The notes: generated by a model from the sequence alone, not told the origin. Counted from the stretch's first letter, positions 19,466 through 29,897 are shown. The stretch is 30,236 bases of DNA from Chara braunii (GCA_003427395.1 BFEA01000227.1:1423983-1454218), one strand, 5' to 3'. Program-made: numbers and translations.

Positions 19466-19795
19466 GTGTCTGATCACATGACCAACTCGGAGAATACAAG
19501 ACCACTTTTCATATCAACAGTTGAGTTGTTGGGCGGCGATATTGCCATCACTTCCGAAGTGCTGGACGTCATCACCAAAATCTTAGTCGGAGCGAGAAAC
19601 AAGAAAGAAGCAGACTGTAAGAGGAGAGTGGAAGAAGCAGAGGACCGCATGCAAGGACACCCGATCTCGACAATAGTGTGGGCAGCAAAGAGAGAGGTTA
19701 ATCGACAATATTGGCAAGCAAAGGAAGGGAATGGAGAAACAAGTACATTCCATCTCACAGACCTAAGATGGCCTGTGAGATGTGTTATTTGGTTA
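19466..19795 (+). CDS. Unidentified open frame, possible retroelement fragment
   Basis: A 110-codon frame that includes SEVLDVITKILVGARN and KREVNRQYWQAKEGNGE, with balanced composition and a plausible amphipathic helix (EADCKRRVEEAEDRMQ). I see no domain, splice sites or neighbouring open frame. A decayed LINE or other transposon protein is the likeliest explanation. Confidence 0.25.
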
Positions 19796-20360
19796 TAAGC
19801 AATTCCTCTGGGGGGTTAGTATAGGCGTTGGAGCATCTTGACTTGAAAAGAGGTTAATCAATTTGTTTATGGAAAGTACTTGCTTGATCTTTCCTATTAC
19901 CTCAAAGGTCTGACCTCTCGGATGAGGGGAGGGTGTTTGAGAGTTTGGTTTCCATTCGTTGTGGGATTTCCTTCGAGGCATTGGTGAGATGAGACGCTGT
20001 GTGAGGACGGTTGTGTGGGCAGATTATGGTGATTATTGAGGGGGCTGTGAAGGTTGGGTGTTGGGTGCTTGGTACATGATAGTTTGTAATGGGATCAGGG
20101 TTGTTGTGGGTATAATGAGTTTGTTACTGTTATCCGAGGAAGGGAGGATAAGCCAGCTCTTAAGGGTTAAGAGTATCATTTTTAATTGTTCTTGGGTGAC
20201 TCAATCCTAGTTTTTGGATAGTGGATTTTTGGGTTATTTATGTGTTTTTGGTCAGGGGCTATATTTATTTGTTTTCGGTTTTCTTCCAGTATGCAAGTAG
20301 TTCTGTTTGTGTTATGTGTTTTTTATTGTGATTATTGGGTCCTCGGGGCTGTCGTTTCTC

Positions 20361-21104
20361 AAACCACCAGTTCTTGGCCCAGCTATCGGCCGCGGGCCTT
20401 CCCCGTTAACGCGGCGACACCTTCGGGGGTCGGCTAAGGAAAGGCCCGGTCGCTGCTTGAAGGCCGGGCCCCGCTTCTTTCGGTATGACATCACAGATTC
20501 ACAGCACAAAAGAACTAAGAAAGAAAAGACAAAAAAGATCAATTACACAAAATAAAAAAATAAAAAAAACGAAAGGTAAAACACAAAGCCTTGCAGGAGG
20601 GAGGGAGGGAGGGAGGGAGGGAGGGAGGGAGGGAGGGGGAGAGAGAGAGAGACAGAGAGAGAAAGAGCTCAGGAATGGGAATGCATCTTCCCGCGAAAGG
20701 GGGAAGATTCATTCCCATTTTTGTTTTTCAAAATGGGAGAGAGAGAGAGAGAGAGAGAGAGACAGAAGGGGGGCGGCGATCTGCATGGAGGGCCGCTGCG
20801 AACTCGCCACCTCTCTCATTTCAAAAAAACGCAAAGATACACCGCGTTGTTTATTTTCTTTTGTGCATGTCGAGGTAACCGTTTTTTTATCTTTTTTCCA
20901 AGTATTTTTAGATTAAACACCGTTTTTCTGTCGCTTCTTTTTGCAATGTTTTTTTTTTTTTTTTTACTTCCTGTTTTCTTTTTTTCGTGTTCCTCTCCAA
21001 GGACGTTCGGGAGGTTAGCGCCCGGTAGTTCGAGCCTCGGCAAGGCTTGGCATACCGGTCGGCCGAGGCTCAGACTTGACAGCTGGGCCAAGTACTGGTG
21101 GTTT
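20361..21104. mobile_element. Element B: second TIR-bounded hairpin/pyrimidine element
   Basis: It starts AAACCACCAGTTCTTGGC and ends with the inverse (gccaagtactggtggttt), about 26 bp of TIR. The left 100 bp is a close inverted match of 720-838 (both contain the GGGCCT...GTTAAC...GGTCGG blocks). The interior has a (GGGA)n stretch (20596-20637), (GA)n tracts and one palindrome with GCATCTTCCC facing GGAAGATTC around 20680-20720. Frames across it are low-complexity artefacts. Confidence 0.7.
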
Positions 21105-21107
21105 AAT

Positions 21108-22000
21108 TTAAATTAGCAAGCTGTTTTTTTCATGTTTAAAAACTTAAATTTTTTTAAGCCCTGCCCAGAGGTCATGCACGACCAGGTACCCAAATATGTA
21201 TCCAGGCACAAGTTGGTTCCCCGGGCGCCTGAAAAAAAATCCTGGACGCGAGCGGAAAAAAAACGACCTTATGAGGTATGACCACTGTGTCATATGCTTG
21301 GGCCAATAGCATGAATTTGAAAATGTCACACATAGCATATCTAAACATAGAAAAGACCAATTACTATCATGGAAACATTGCAAACTGAAAACATTATGGT
21401 CCTCCCTATATCCCTACCCTTTCCTATCCCTCGAGTTAACCTTTCCCCCTTTCCTTTCCAAGCCAAGTAAAACTGGTACGAGAGGATCACAAAGGGGACT
21501 TGCCAGGCAATGTGGAAGGAGTGGTAGACTATGACATTGGGAAATCTAAAGAATCTCAAAGAGCAAGTGGGAGGGGAATCAAGAGATCATATAGAAACGG
21601 AGGTGTATTGCATGTTGAGTGAGGGAAACGGACTCTTGCGTACACCTAATGAGGACATTCGGATTAAAAGGGTATTTTGGCAAACTTGAGTAGTTCACAA
21701 GAAAATTGTGACTGTGTAGAGACAACACTTAAGATAGAGCACAACTCCATTACTCTTACCAACTTTGAGGTGCATATCCAAGCAACCAGGTGAAGGACAC
21801 CCAACTCGCCGAGTTTTGACAACGAGGTCGCACAAATCACAATCATGGGCTAAATCTAGGAGAACTGCATGCAACAATAAGTTTCCAACGGAAGGCGAGC
21901 AGCCTATGCAAATAATGGACCATCATAGAAGTGCACCACCGGACAGCAGGCTGCTCAAAAATTAATCTGATTAACAAAGACAACAAAGAATTTACAGACA
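21108..22000. other. Intergenic or intronic sequence, nothing identified
   Basis: Between element B and exon 22016-22180. Short frames only; no splice-bounded exon was found on the minus strand. Confidence 0.45.
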
Positions 22001-22015
22001 TATTTAAAAACTCAC

Positions 22016-22180
22016 CTCTGTCTCATCCAATAGTAGACCACTGGCATCAATATCACGGTTTATTGAAGTGTTTTCAAAAGATACTGTTGTTTCAAGGAGG
22101 CCAGTGATTCTACTCCTCGTTGTTCGTTTTGTTACTGTAACTTTCTCAATGACTTCATTTTTGAAAAAATTGTCCATGAC
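22016..22180 (-). CDS. Internal exon of unknown protein (55 codons)
   Basis: An exact 165-bp phase-0 exon. Upstream is a TACTAAC branch-point sequence and the acceptor GTTATCAAGCAG; downstream is the strong donor GTGAGT. It begins VMDNFFKNEVIEKV, continues TVTKRTTRSRITGLLET, and ends ASGLLLDETE. The phase matches both the donor of the zinc-finger exon at 22914 and the acceptor of the exon at 18120, so these three probably belong to one transcript. No domain is recognised. Confidence 0.75.
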
Positions 22181-22296
22181 CTGCTTGATAACAACGAGAC
22201 ACACAGTAAGTTAGTAATTCTCAAGTCGATCATGTAAGCAGAAGATTAAAAAAACGGAAAAAGACCAAGAAATAAACTATGAAATTCAAAAAGTAC

Positions 22297-22450
22297 CTAG
22301 ACTACCAGTCGGGCCGCCCGGATCCCGAGTCTCGGTCGAGCTGCCCGTGCAAAGACCAAGCAAGGTCCCAGGACAAAAAAAATTAAAATCCAAAAATTTT
22401 GAAAAAAAACTATATTAACACAAAAATAAATTGAACAACTTTTATAGGGA
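22297..22450. mobile_element. TAGGCTAC-family fragment (left arm)
   Basis: Starts ctagactaccagtcgggccg and continues gcaaagaccaagcaaggtcc, then the inverted core with gaacaacttttat. The other end is not seen before the (A)n at 22470. Confidence 0.45.
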
Positions 22451-22549
22451 TGAAAATACAAAACTAGAAAATTAAAAAAAAAAAAAAAAAACTTACAAAA
22501 CTAAAAAAGTAAAAATATGTACAAAACTTATATCCAATGAGGGCTTTTT

Positions 22550-22555
<6 letters not shown>

Positions 22556-22635
<80 letters not shown>
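22556..22635. repeat. (CT)n microsatellite
   Basis: About 39 CT units between the zinc-finger exon and exon 22016-22180. Confidence 0.95.
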
Positions 22636-22636
<1 letters not shown>

Positions 22637-22913
22637 CCTCTCTATGCTGAGAGTAGCACCAACTGATACTGTTCTAGTTGCAAAAATCCTAGTTCCTCTT
22701 TGTCCTCCTATGACTCCCGCTTTCTCTTTCTGCAGTTTGCTAGAAACGGGACGAGACGGGAATGACCTGGCAAATGACAAATGCTTTAACCCAATGCCAT
22801 TTGTTCTCAATAACTACCTTTCAAGTTTACCATTCCTCGGAGATATCGTACAAAATCAGGATTAATATCGTCGAATGAACAGTCATCAATGACGTTCATC
22901 ATAGTGTCCTCAC

Positions 22914-24029
22914 CACAAAAGGTCTTTCAATATCCATCTCCTCCTCTCTACCCCGTATCATAAGCACAGGACCATGGAAGTTGTCAACTGCTGCAGTGCG
23001 CCGATTCACGTGTCCTATCATGACAACGTGCACATCATTGTATGCCACAACCTCTTGAGACTCACCAGATTGAGGTGTTGTTCTCTCCTCCAAACTATTG
23101 ACCACGAGAGAGAGTTTATTCATTTCTTGCTCCTCTTCATCTTGACTTAAGTCAATGAACTGTTCATCCTCCTGATTTCTCTTACTGATAAAAGTTCCCG
23201 CATCCATCTCATCCTCTAGGCAAAGACGTTCATCCTCCTGATTTCTCTGACTGATAAAAGTTCCCGCATCCATCTCATCCTTTGGGCAATGGCGTTCACC
23301 CACTTCCGTATTCGTTTTTCCACTTAGCCCACTCCAGGGTTTTATCTCTTCTCTAATACTGAAGTCTCCACCTTCTTCAACAACATTCTCATCACTAACA
23401 AAACTTCTCTTTTCACTCAGATCTTCAGTGGAACGGGGTATACTTCCGTCCTCCCTGTTCATGTCAACATAGGTGTCTGCACAGTCGTTTTTTTTCACAA
23501 GATTTCCTTCACTACTGAACTCTTTTCCATCGTTAACGTTCCCATGTGCATTGTGTTTCCCACCATGACGAGAAGACTCTGCTCCCTGTCCCTTACGAGC
23601 TAAGCATCGTAATTTGTGTGCTGTCGCCTTCTCAAAGTGTTTACAGTGCACATCGTGCTTTCTTAACAAGTGAAAAGTCAATCCGTGTTTATTTTTATAC
23701 TCCTTATTATGACACAGTGGACAGCGAACGGGATTGCGTTCTGTCTCCAGTTTTTGTTTCATGGCTCGAGCTTTCTTTTGTCTACCCCTTCTAGAAACAG
23801 GTGTGCTTTCATCTGCTCCTGCCCTTCTAGAACCTGACTCATCCTTCCTCTGCTTACCCTTCCTAGCAACAGATGTGGTTTGATCTGATCCTGTGTTACC
23901 AGCAACTGGCATGCTTCGATGTGACCCCTCCGCTCTACAGACAGGCGTGCTTTGCTCTGATCCTGCCTTTGTGGAATCTGGAACGCTCTGATGTGACCCT
24001 TCTGCTCTAAAAGCAGGTATGCTTTGATC
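22914..24029 (-). CDS. Zinc-finger (C2H2-like) protein exon with acidic tail
   Basis: The frame is open from 24029; the first ATG is at 23912 and gives about 333 residues before a strong GTGAGG donor at 22913. (Read through, the frame ends at a TGA at 22899.) The N-terminal part is a degenerate 12-13-residue repeat of the form Q-S-x-P-V-x-R-x-x-G-S, followed by basic RRGRQKKARAMKQK. Next comes CPLCHNKEYKNKHGLTFHLL with a further H (C64, C67, H81, H86 from the ATG), a C2H2 finger with 13 rather than 12 residues between the Cys and His pairs. The C-terminal half is acidic and carries two 22-residue repeats containing DEMDAGTFIS. A DNA-binding nuclear protein is likely. I do not recognise an orthologue. 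It may be a separate gene or the 5' part of the PrimPol unit. Confidence 0.7.
23162..23293 (-). repeat. Two tandem 66-bp repeats within the zinc-finger exon
   Basis: Units 23162-23227 and 23228-23293 are nearly identical and encode two 22-residue acidic repeats with DEMDAGTFIS and RNQEDE. The 66-bp length keeps the frame. Confidence 0.88.
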
Positions 24030-24110
24030 TCACCCCACATTTGTACAACCTGGTCTGGATTGATGTGACCCCTCCACTTCCCTTGCACTATCTTCTCCAT
24101 GGTTGTGTGG
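23800..24110 (-). repeat. Degenerate minisatellite-like array in the zinc-finger exon
   Basis: A unit of about 36-42 bp (ggggtcacatc..agc / ggatcagatc..agc types) repeats six or more times. Because units are multiples of three, a second frame (113 codons from an ATG at 24100) is also open across the array. Confidence 0.7.
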
Positions 24111-24179
24111 TGCAGAAGCTACCAAAACAACTAAAATTTTATCAGGAAGAGACTGCTCGCATAAAGGACAAATTCAAAT

Positions 24180-25250
24180 TGACGTACATTCTGACTGTTG
24201 AAATTCTCCATTTTTACTTACTCACTAAAAGCAGTATTAAAGCAGAATACCAGAGATGCTATGTCCAATGAGCTCCAATCCTGAAAATACCAAACAAGAT
24301 ACAAATAACATATACAAAACCATCAGTTGTTTAGATACTCGGATCATACTCCTAGGAGAATACTCGAAGATCTTTTTAAAATGACTTTGCAACCCCCCTT
24401 AATCAAGAAAGTGATGGTCTGGGGTTCCACAACAAAAGAAAGAGAAAAGCTAAGGAATGGGTTAACCAACATTGCCCAACAAGCAAAATCATAAAAAAGG
24501 CATGCAACGTAACATGACAAGCCGAACTTTTGAAAATTAAAAAGCATTGGAAATGAACAATCGACCAACGGCTGCAAGCCAGCCGAAAGTATGTTCAACT
24601 AGAATAAACAATAAGTGGTTAGTGGTATGCTCAGGTTTGGCTGATAGACTTCATTTTACTTTCTTTTTGTTTTAACATTGTGATTGACAGGTGTGGGTAA
24701 GATCGTCTCTTGTTCTTCAATGAGTGAAGGGCACTGTGGCAGTCGACTTTCATGAATATATAAGGCTCCAAGGATGACCAGATTCAGTCAGGACATTCTT
24801 AGCGTGACAACGCCCAGACTTGCTCTCGTTGATAGACAGAGAGGAGAACTACTCACACCTTAGAACACCCGGTCATAAATCCAAAGCACTCGTTGGAAGA
24901 TTCTCAGCAACGTGATACTCAAATTCATTCTTTCCTATGATTGCTCACATTCCTAACCTTAGATCAACACTCGCAACTTACAGCCTACAATGTAAGTGGC
25001 CGTTGATCTCCTCTAATCTCCCTCCTCCACTCTAGTACCTATTTATCTTCATGCCTTGGGCCTTTGAAACTTTCTAGAAGCTATTGGATTATCCCCTGAG
25101 CTTACTGAACCTACCTGGGGCCACCTTCCACTTTTCCCTAAATTTTTACTTTTTTGTGTGACATTTATGTTCTTTAGGGTATATCTGTTTTAAATTTCGA
25201 CGTTTTTGGACCAGTAACAAAAAAGTTGGCAAAAACACTAATGCGAGGCT
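24180..25250. other. No gene identified
   Basis: Upstream side of the zinc-finger exon. It would be expected to hold the promoter and first exon of that gene, but I could not place either. Confidence 0.45.
24752..24762 (+). promoter_or_regulatory. TATA-box-like sequence
   Basis: aatatataagg in otherwise mixed sequence, about 500 bp before the GC-rich block. A core promoter (possibly of a retroelement LTR) would fit, but no transcript start or open frame follows. Speculative. Confidence 0.2.
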
Positions 25251-25900
25251 TATGCCCCAATGAGCCCCTTTGCGGGCCCTTTTTGCAGCACCGTCGGCCA
25301 CGCTAAGTGAAGGCAGGCTCGACAGGCCCTATGGCCACCCCGGAACTGGGGAAATTTGGACAGTTGGGCGGCGCCAGTTGGTTGGAGACGCCCAGGCCCA
25401 GGCCACCATTTTGCAAATGTATCTGAGATGCGCCCTGGGCCAGACGCATGCACGGGCCGAACACAGGCTGTGGGGAGTTGGGCACAAGCATCTAACCCAG
25501 GCCCAGGGCCTGCACAGGAGCAACCTAGGCTTAGACCAGAGAGGGCCTACCGGAAGCTTCTGGGTAGGGGCCCAACGCAGGCCAGCCAGCAGCAGAGGCC
25601 GGGCACTTTTCCATATAGGAAAGGCCGGCTCCCTCATTCGGATTCGGGTGCTGGCTGCACAACGCGCAAGTGCTGCTGCACTGCTGGCTGGCTGGCGCCC
25701 ACGCTCACATGGGCGAGCAGGGAGGAAGAAGCGCGCAGCCATAGCCGGGCAGATAGTGCTCCAATGACCTAGAGGGGCGCACGGTGGTCCTTGGGTGCAC
25801 GTGGCATACTGTGTGTTGGGGATCGAGGTTGTGAGTGATACGGGAGACACACCTGGTGCTTGAGGCGTTCAATATTGGCCGATATCTGCTCGTACTTCGG
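25250..25900. other. GC-rich block, no recognised gene
   Basis: About 650 bp much richer in G and C than the surroundings, with repeated gcccaggcc-like words. Frames of 165 codons (plus, 25270-25767) and 173 codons (minus, 25329-25850) are both open and overlap. Neither shows a known domain, and long frames on both strands are expected in GC-rich DNA. Probably a repeat or transposon internal region. Confidence 0.4.
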
Positions 25901-25935
25901 GGAAGCTGTTGACGTCACCATTGGCATTGTAGTTC

Positions 25936-26281
25936 TAGGCTAGATAGGATCTGCCACTTGTAGTCTGGGCGCTGAAGTTCGCTATCGCTCATTTTCCTTG
26001 CACTAAATTCGAAAAAAAATTGGCAGTTTATTAAAAAAAAAAAAAAAAAAAAAGTATTTTTAAAAATTTTAAATATTTAATTTAAATTTGGTAAAGAATT
26101 TCGATATGACCTTGAGGCAAAAGTTGTTCAGTTTGTTTTTATGCATAACATAGTTTTTTTTTTTGTTTTTTTTTCAGAAATTGGATTTTTTTTTTTTTTT
26201 TTGCTGGGAACTTCCCTGGCCCTTGCACGGTCGGGCCGCCCGGGAAAATAGAGTGACCCCGGCGGCCCGGCTGGTAGCCTA
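25936..26281. mobile_element. TAGGCTAC-family miniature element
   Basis: The left end taggctagatagg and the right end ggcccggctggtagccta define about 346 bp. It contains the family core aaatttggtaaagaatttcg with ccttgaggcaaaagttg (26085-26125) and several T/A homopolymers. The right arm is nearly the same as that of 16920-17201. Confidence 0.55.
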
Positions 26282-26712
26282 GGCTTTTGAGTTTGTTTGT
26301 TTTACTTTAATTTTTTATTGCCTGTTTGGTTTTTTGCCTGCATTGTTTGTTCGCCACAGTTTTGAAGACATTGCTCGTGGTGATGCGTAGGAAAACCCTG
26401 AATTTCGGGCCTTCCATTAACCATCTCTTATTAGAAAGCAGCCCGGTGACCTCTAAGTCATTGTACAGTGAAGCAAAAAATTGTGGAAGAAGGGTTTACA
26501 GCTTTACAATTAATTGACAGCGTTCTAGCACGAGAGGACTTATGCTTTTTTAAAAATTTATTTTTTTTCCTTTTGCTTGCACTAGAAATCTTTTTTCTTT
26601 GTCTGCACTACAAACCTTTTGACTATATGCAATCCTTTTGCTGGTGAGACCACAGGACAAGTGTTTCTAAACATGGGTGATTCAGGCGCAAGAAGAGGTT
26701 CCTGCGAAATGT

Positions 26713-26744
26713 TAAACCCTAAACCCTAAACCCTAAACCCTAAA
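26713..26744 (+). repeat. Interstitial plant-type telomeric repeat
   Basis: Four and a half tandem CCCTAAA units. This is the TTTAGGG-type telomere sequence of plants and many green algae, here internal to a chromosome. Confidence 0.9.
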
Positions 26745-27167
26745 ACGGTTTGGGGGTCAAAAGTTTTGTGTGTGTTTTTCCGACAATTTTTTTAATTTTG
26801 ATCAAAATTTTTTGCATGTTTTTGTTTGAGGTCAAGTTTACTGACTGCCAAATTAGATCTCTAATGGACTCTTTAAAATCAGGTTGTTGACATTTCAAAA
26901 CATTATGCAATTTTGAGAAAAAGTCCAAGAAGTCACATGGCAAGGAAGATGAGGGCATACTCACACTAGGGACCTCCTTGAATGTATATAACTGCTTTTA
27001 CGACAAAAAGTGGATGCACCTGAGCACACAACTCCTTTTTCGACACCGCGTGGTGGATGCACCTAACCACACTAAAGTCCACAGAGAAGTGAAAAGATCA
27101 TTAAATGACTAGGTCTTGAAATATTTGTAATGCTTAGCACATACGTGGAAACACAATCGCACGATTA

Positions 27168-27355
27168 TCCACAAATGAGGCAGCGGTGTCGAAGAAGCTT
27201 CTTCCTCAATACGATGGCGCTTGGGAGGTATTGAAGCAGGTAGGTGCAAATTCATTCGGTCCTTCCTATGGGATTGTTGTGCCTCAACATCTGCGAACAT
27301 GCCCAATGTTTCACGCGTCAAAGTTGTTTCCATATAAATCTCCTGATTTTTTTCA
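27168..27355 (+). pseudogene. Ty3/Gypsy-type polyprotein fragment (end of integrase)
   Basis: The frame reads KKLLPQYDGAWEVLKQVGAN and then VPQHLRTCPMFHASKLFPYK. This resembles the conserved segment after the integrase core of Ty3/Gypsy polyproteins (K-L-x-P-x-Y-x-G-P-x-x-V-L...L-P...I/L-H-P-V-F-H-V-S-x-L-x-P-Y). Only this roughly 55-residue segment is recognisable. No reverse transcriptase or RNase H remains in the neighbourhood, so it is a dead remnant. The U6 retrocopy lies about 120 bp downstream. Confidence 0.6.
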
Positions 27356-27471
27356 GTATCGAGCACCAACGATCGCTCATTCAATGAACGGTGGTCACGA
27401 GATGGGTAGAAGTTTTTAATACAGTGGAAATGGGATGAACACACATTATAAAGTTCATTTTTTATATCACC

Positions 27472-27484
27472 CACTATACAATTT
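27472..27484. repeat. Target-site duplication, tail side of the U6 copy
   Basis: Reads cactatacaattt, identical to 27598-27610 on the other side of the U6 copy and its A-rich tail. This is a 13-bp duplication typical of LINE-mediated insertion. Confidence 0.88.
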
Positions 27485-27503
27485 TTTATTTTTTTATTTT
27501 ATT

Positions 27504-27600
27504 TTGGACCAATTCTCGATATATGCATGTCATCCTTGCGCAGGAGCCATGCTAATCTTCTCTCTATCATTCCAATTTTAACGGATGTCCTGAAGAACAC
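27504..27600 (-). pseudogene. U6 snRNA retropseudogene, plant type
   Basis: U6 is the catalytic snRNA of the spliceosome. On the minus strand the copy runs from GGACATCC through AAAATTGG, GAAGATTAGCATGG, CTGCGCAAGGATGACA and ATCGAGAA to GGTCCAAAA, close to the whole plant U6. It lacks the terminal T-run used by RNA polymerase III and instead has an A-rich tail (27485-27503). It is flanked by a perfect 13-bp direct repeat, and the invariant ACAGAGA box reads AGAGAGA. These features show a reverse-transcribed, LINE-type insertion and a non-functional copy. Confidence 0.93.
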
Positions 27601-27610
27601 TATACAATTT
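27598..27610. repeat. Target-site duplication, 5' side of the U6 copy
   Basis: Second copy of cactatacaattt. Its first three bases overlap the nominal U6 5' end (GTG on the minus strand), so the exact 5' boundary is ambiguous by up to three bases. Confidence 0.88.
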
Positions 27611-28139
27611 CTACTAGATCTGAAAGAAGGATTTGCTACAAAGCGCACCTCGAGTAGTTCAGGCTTATGAGATACAGATTATCGCCAATCAGCAATCAAA
27701 ATTCTCTACTAAACTCACTCCCACTAAACACACCATATCTCTTTTTGCTATCTATGCCTATGATGCATTATAGAGGAACTTGCCCCTTTGGAGAATACAT
27801 AACCAAAGTTCGAACCGTACAAATTTCAAAGTAGATGCACATTTGACCAACCCTCATGCGTAGATTTGAACAAATACATGCATTAACCTTTACTACAGCT
27901 ACTGAAAGAATGAAGATGTGTGAGCACGGGCCCAGCCCATGTGCTTGACTAACCAGAAAGCCCAGCTACTCCTGAGCACAGTAGTTGCATGTTGAACTCT
28001 CAAACTAAGTGCGTAAGCGAACAAACCCACCTGCTGCATTCTTTTTTTTGCCTGGACCCAGGGCCTTTCTGGTCCGTGCTACATAGTGCAATAGGAAATC
28101 AACTGAAGCTCCCCCGAATGTATATGTAGACTACGTACT
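27611..28139. other. No gene identified
   Basis: Unique-looking sequence between the U6 retrocopy and the tentative LTR-like region. Confidence 0.45.
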
Positions 28140-29160
28140 ACATAATGAGACCCATGAGGACCTGTTTGTTTTTGGTTTTTCAATTTTTTTCCTTCTGGAG
28201 CTGTGCTTTTTTTCAGAACGAAAAAGGAGGAAGCCAAGTACATAAGACTCAACCATTTACAGAAATGAAAGCAGAAAGAAACAAGTTAAAAGGGCCTTTA
28301 CCCGATTCAGACCCTGCACGGCGAATGCAGCATATTGGGGTCACTCGGCCACAGCCCAACTCGTGAAAAGCAGATCAAAAGACATGTTCTCTGGGTCAAA
28401 AGTCACATCCTAGCAAAGGTAAAAAGTCATGTCAAAGATCACACTTGTGCCCCTGGACGAACAGTTGCTGTATTCAAATGTGGGAGTCACATCTATTCAT
28501 CCATGGGATGTCCAAGTCATGTCTGTTCATGCAGGGGATGTGTCTGTTCGTGCGGTAAGTGTGTCTGTTCGAGCAGTAGGTGTGTCTGTTCATAAAGAAG
28601 TCAAAGAGATAAAGTCCAAGTCCAGATTCAAGTCAGTCTAGATACAGACTGAAAGTCTGAAATTCAGGCCTGAAGGCCGCAGCAGCAATGACCCCTGAGG
28701 ATAAGGGACTGCGACACACTCCACAGAGGCTGGGACTGGGAAAGGACCCAAGGAAGCCTGAATTCAGACCTCGCAAAAGGGAGGCCAACACTATAAAGAA
28801 CGAGGCAGCCTCCCCACAAGGCAGATTCCCATTGGCATTGATGCGTGGAAGTGCTGTGGCACTTGTGCGCTATAGTGCAGGGGAGGGGAGCTGGCTGGAG
28901 AAGCTGCGCTAGAAGGAAGAATGCTGGGCACTGGCTGCAGGGGAAGCCATAGCTGCGTCAGCCAGTGTTAGTGGTAGTAGAAGGGTTAGTAGTAGAAATT
29001 CAGTGAGTAGCATTCAGAGTAGATTCTCGTAGATAGGGAGTGTGCATGCATGATGAGATGAGAGAATTAGGACAGAGATCTTGAGAGAGAAGAGAGAGAG
29101 AGAGAGAGAAGATAGATGATGAAGTTGGATGTGCTGGATATTTACCTGTTGGCGCCATGT
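28140..29160 (+). mobile_element. Possible solo LTR or decayed element, tentative
   Basis: Contains a short 20-22-bp minisatellite (28517-28595), a TATA-like CACTATAAAG (28789-28798), a GA tract near 29085-29110, and TTGGCGCC at 29149-29156, a primer-binding-site-like string also seen at 7853. No matching second LTR is in the window. Confidence 0.25.
28517..28595 (+). repeat. Short minisatellite, about 21 bp unit
   Basis: About four units of the form (g)tgtctgttcgwgcrgtaggt. The reading frame across it gives repeated C-V-C-S residues, which is a consequence of the repeat and not evidence of a protein. Confidence 0.8.
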
Positions 29161-29890
29161 TTGTGATCTGAGAAAAGACGCTGGCTGAGCCAGGTCCTAT
29201 GCTGGTGTATGAACGAGAGAGACTTGTATTTTGTTGGCGCTGAACTCTTGAATTCGGGATACTCTTTGTATAATGTGACTTCGATAATATGAGCTGCGCT
29301 ATCTGGTTCCTTTCTCATCTTGACTTGGCTTTGTGTGAAGCTATCCTATCTGTGTGTTGACATATATGCATGCGAAGTGATGCACTCCAGCAAGCTGTGA
29401 ACAGTCAGGTTCCTTGCAAAGTGTAGAAAACAAAGCACAAGTGCAAAAGGATAAAACTATTGATGAAAACGCTACATTTGGACGGGTGCTAACTTGCCAA
29501 GCCATGTTTTCATCGGGGGGTTTCACCATCTTCTTCCCTTGACTTGCTGAATTGAGTTTGTTTGGGATATGCAACTAAGACGGATTTCAATCATACAAGT
29601 GGGACATTATCAGGGCCTGAACAGACACAAGGAAATGAAACTGCAGAGGTGACACATGAAATAACTAAGAAAGAGGCGCTCACAGGGGGTTCAAGCCTAC
29701 CTACACTGGGCAATAGCGCACACAGAAGGCCGGTCACATTTAATATGTAAAGTAGTTCCACGCTCCTGATTTTCCTCCCGCGCTATGTTGCTCTAGGTTG
29801 CTCTTCAGAAAGAGGAAACGAGAAACCTGCATGATACGGGTGAAATGCTTGAGATACATGTTTGTTCGCACATAATAGCCACATGTTCAT
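29160..29890. other. No gene identified
   Basis: Mixed-composition sequence with only short frames, before the (CA)n and the last family R copy. Confidence 0.45.
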
Positions 29891-29892
29891 TC

Positions 29893-29897
29893 ACACA

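Noticed and set aside
21474-21490. tacgagaggat, similar to the 28S rRNA sarcin-ricin loop (also gcacgagaggac at 26528)
   Set aside because: The match is limited to about 11 bases with no flanking rRNA sequence.
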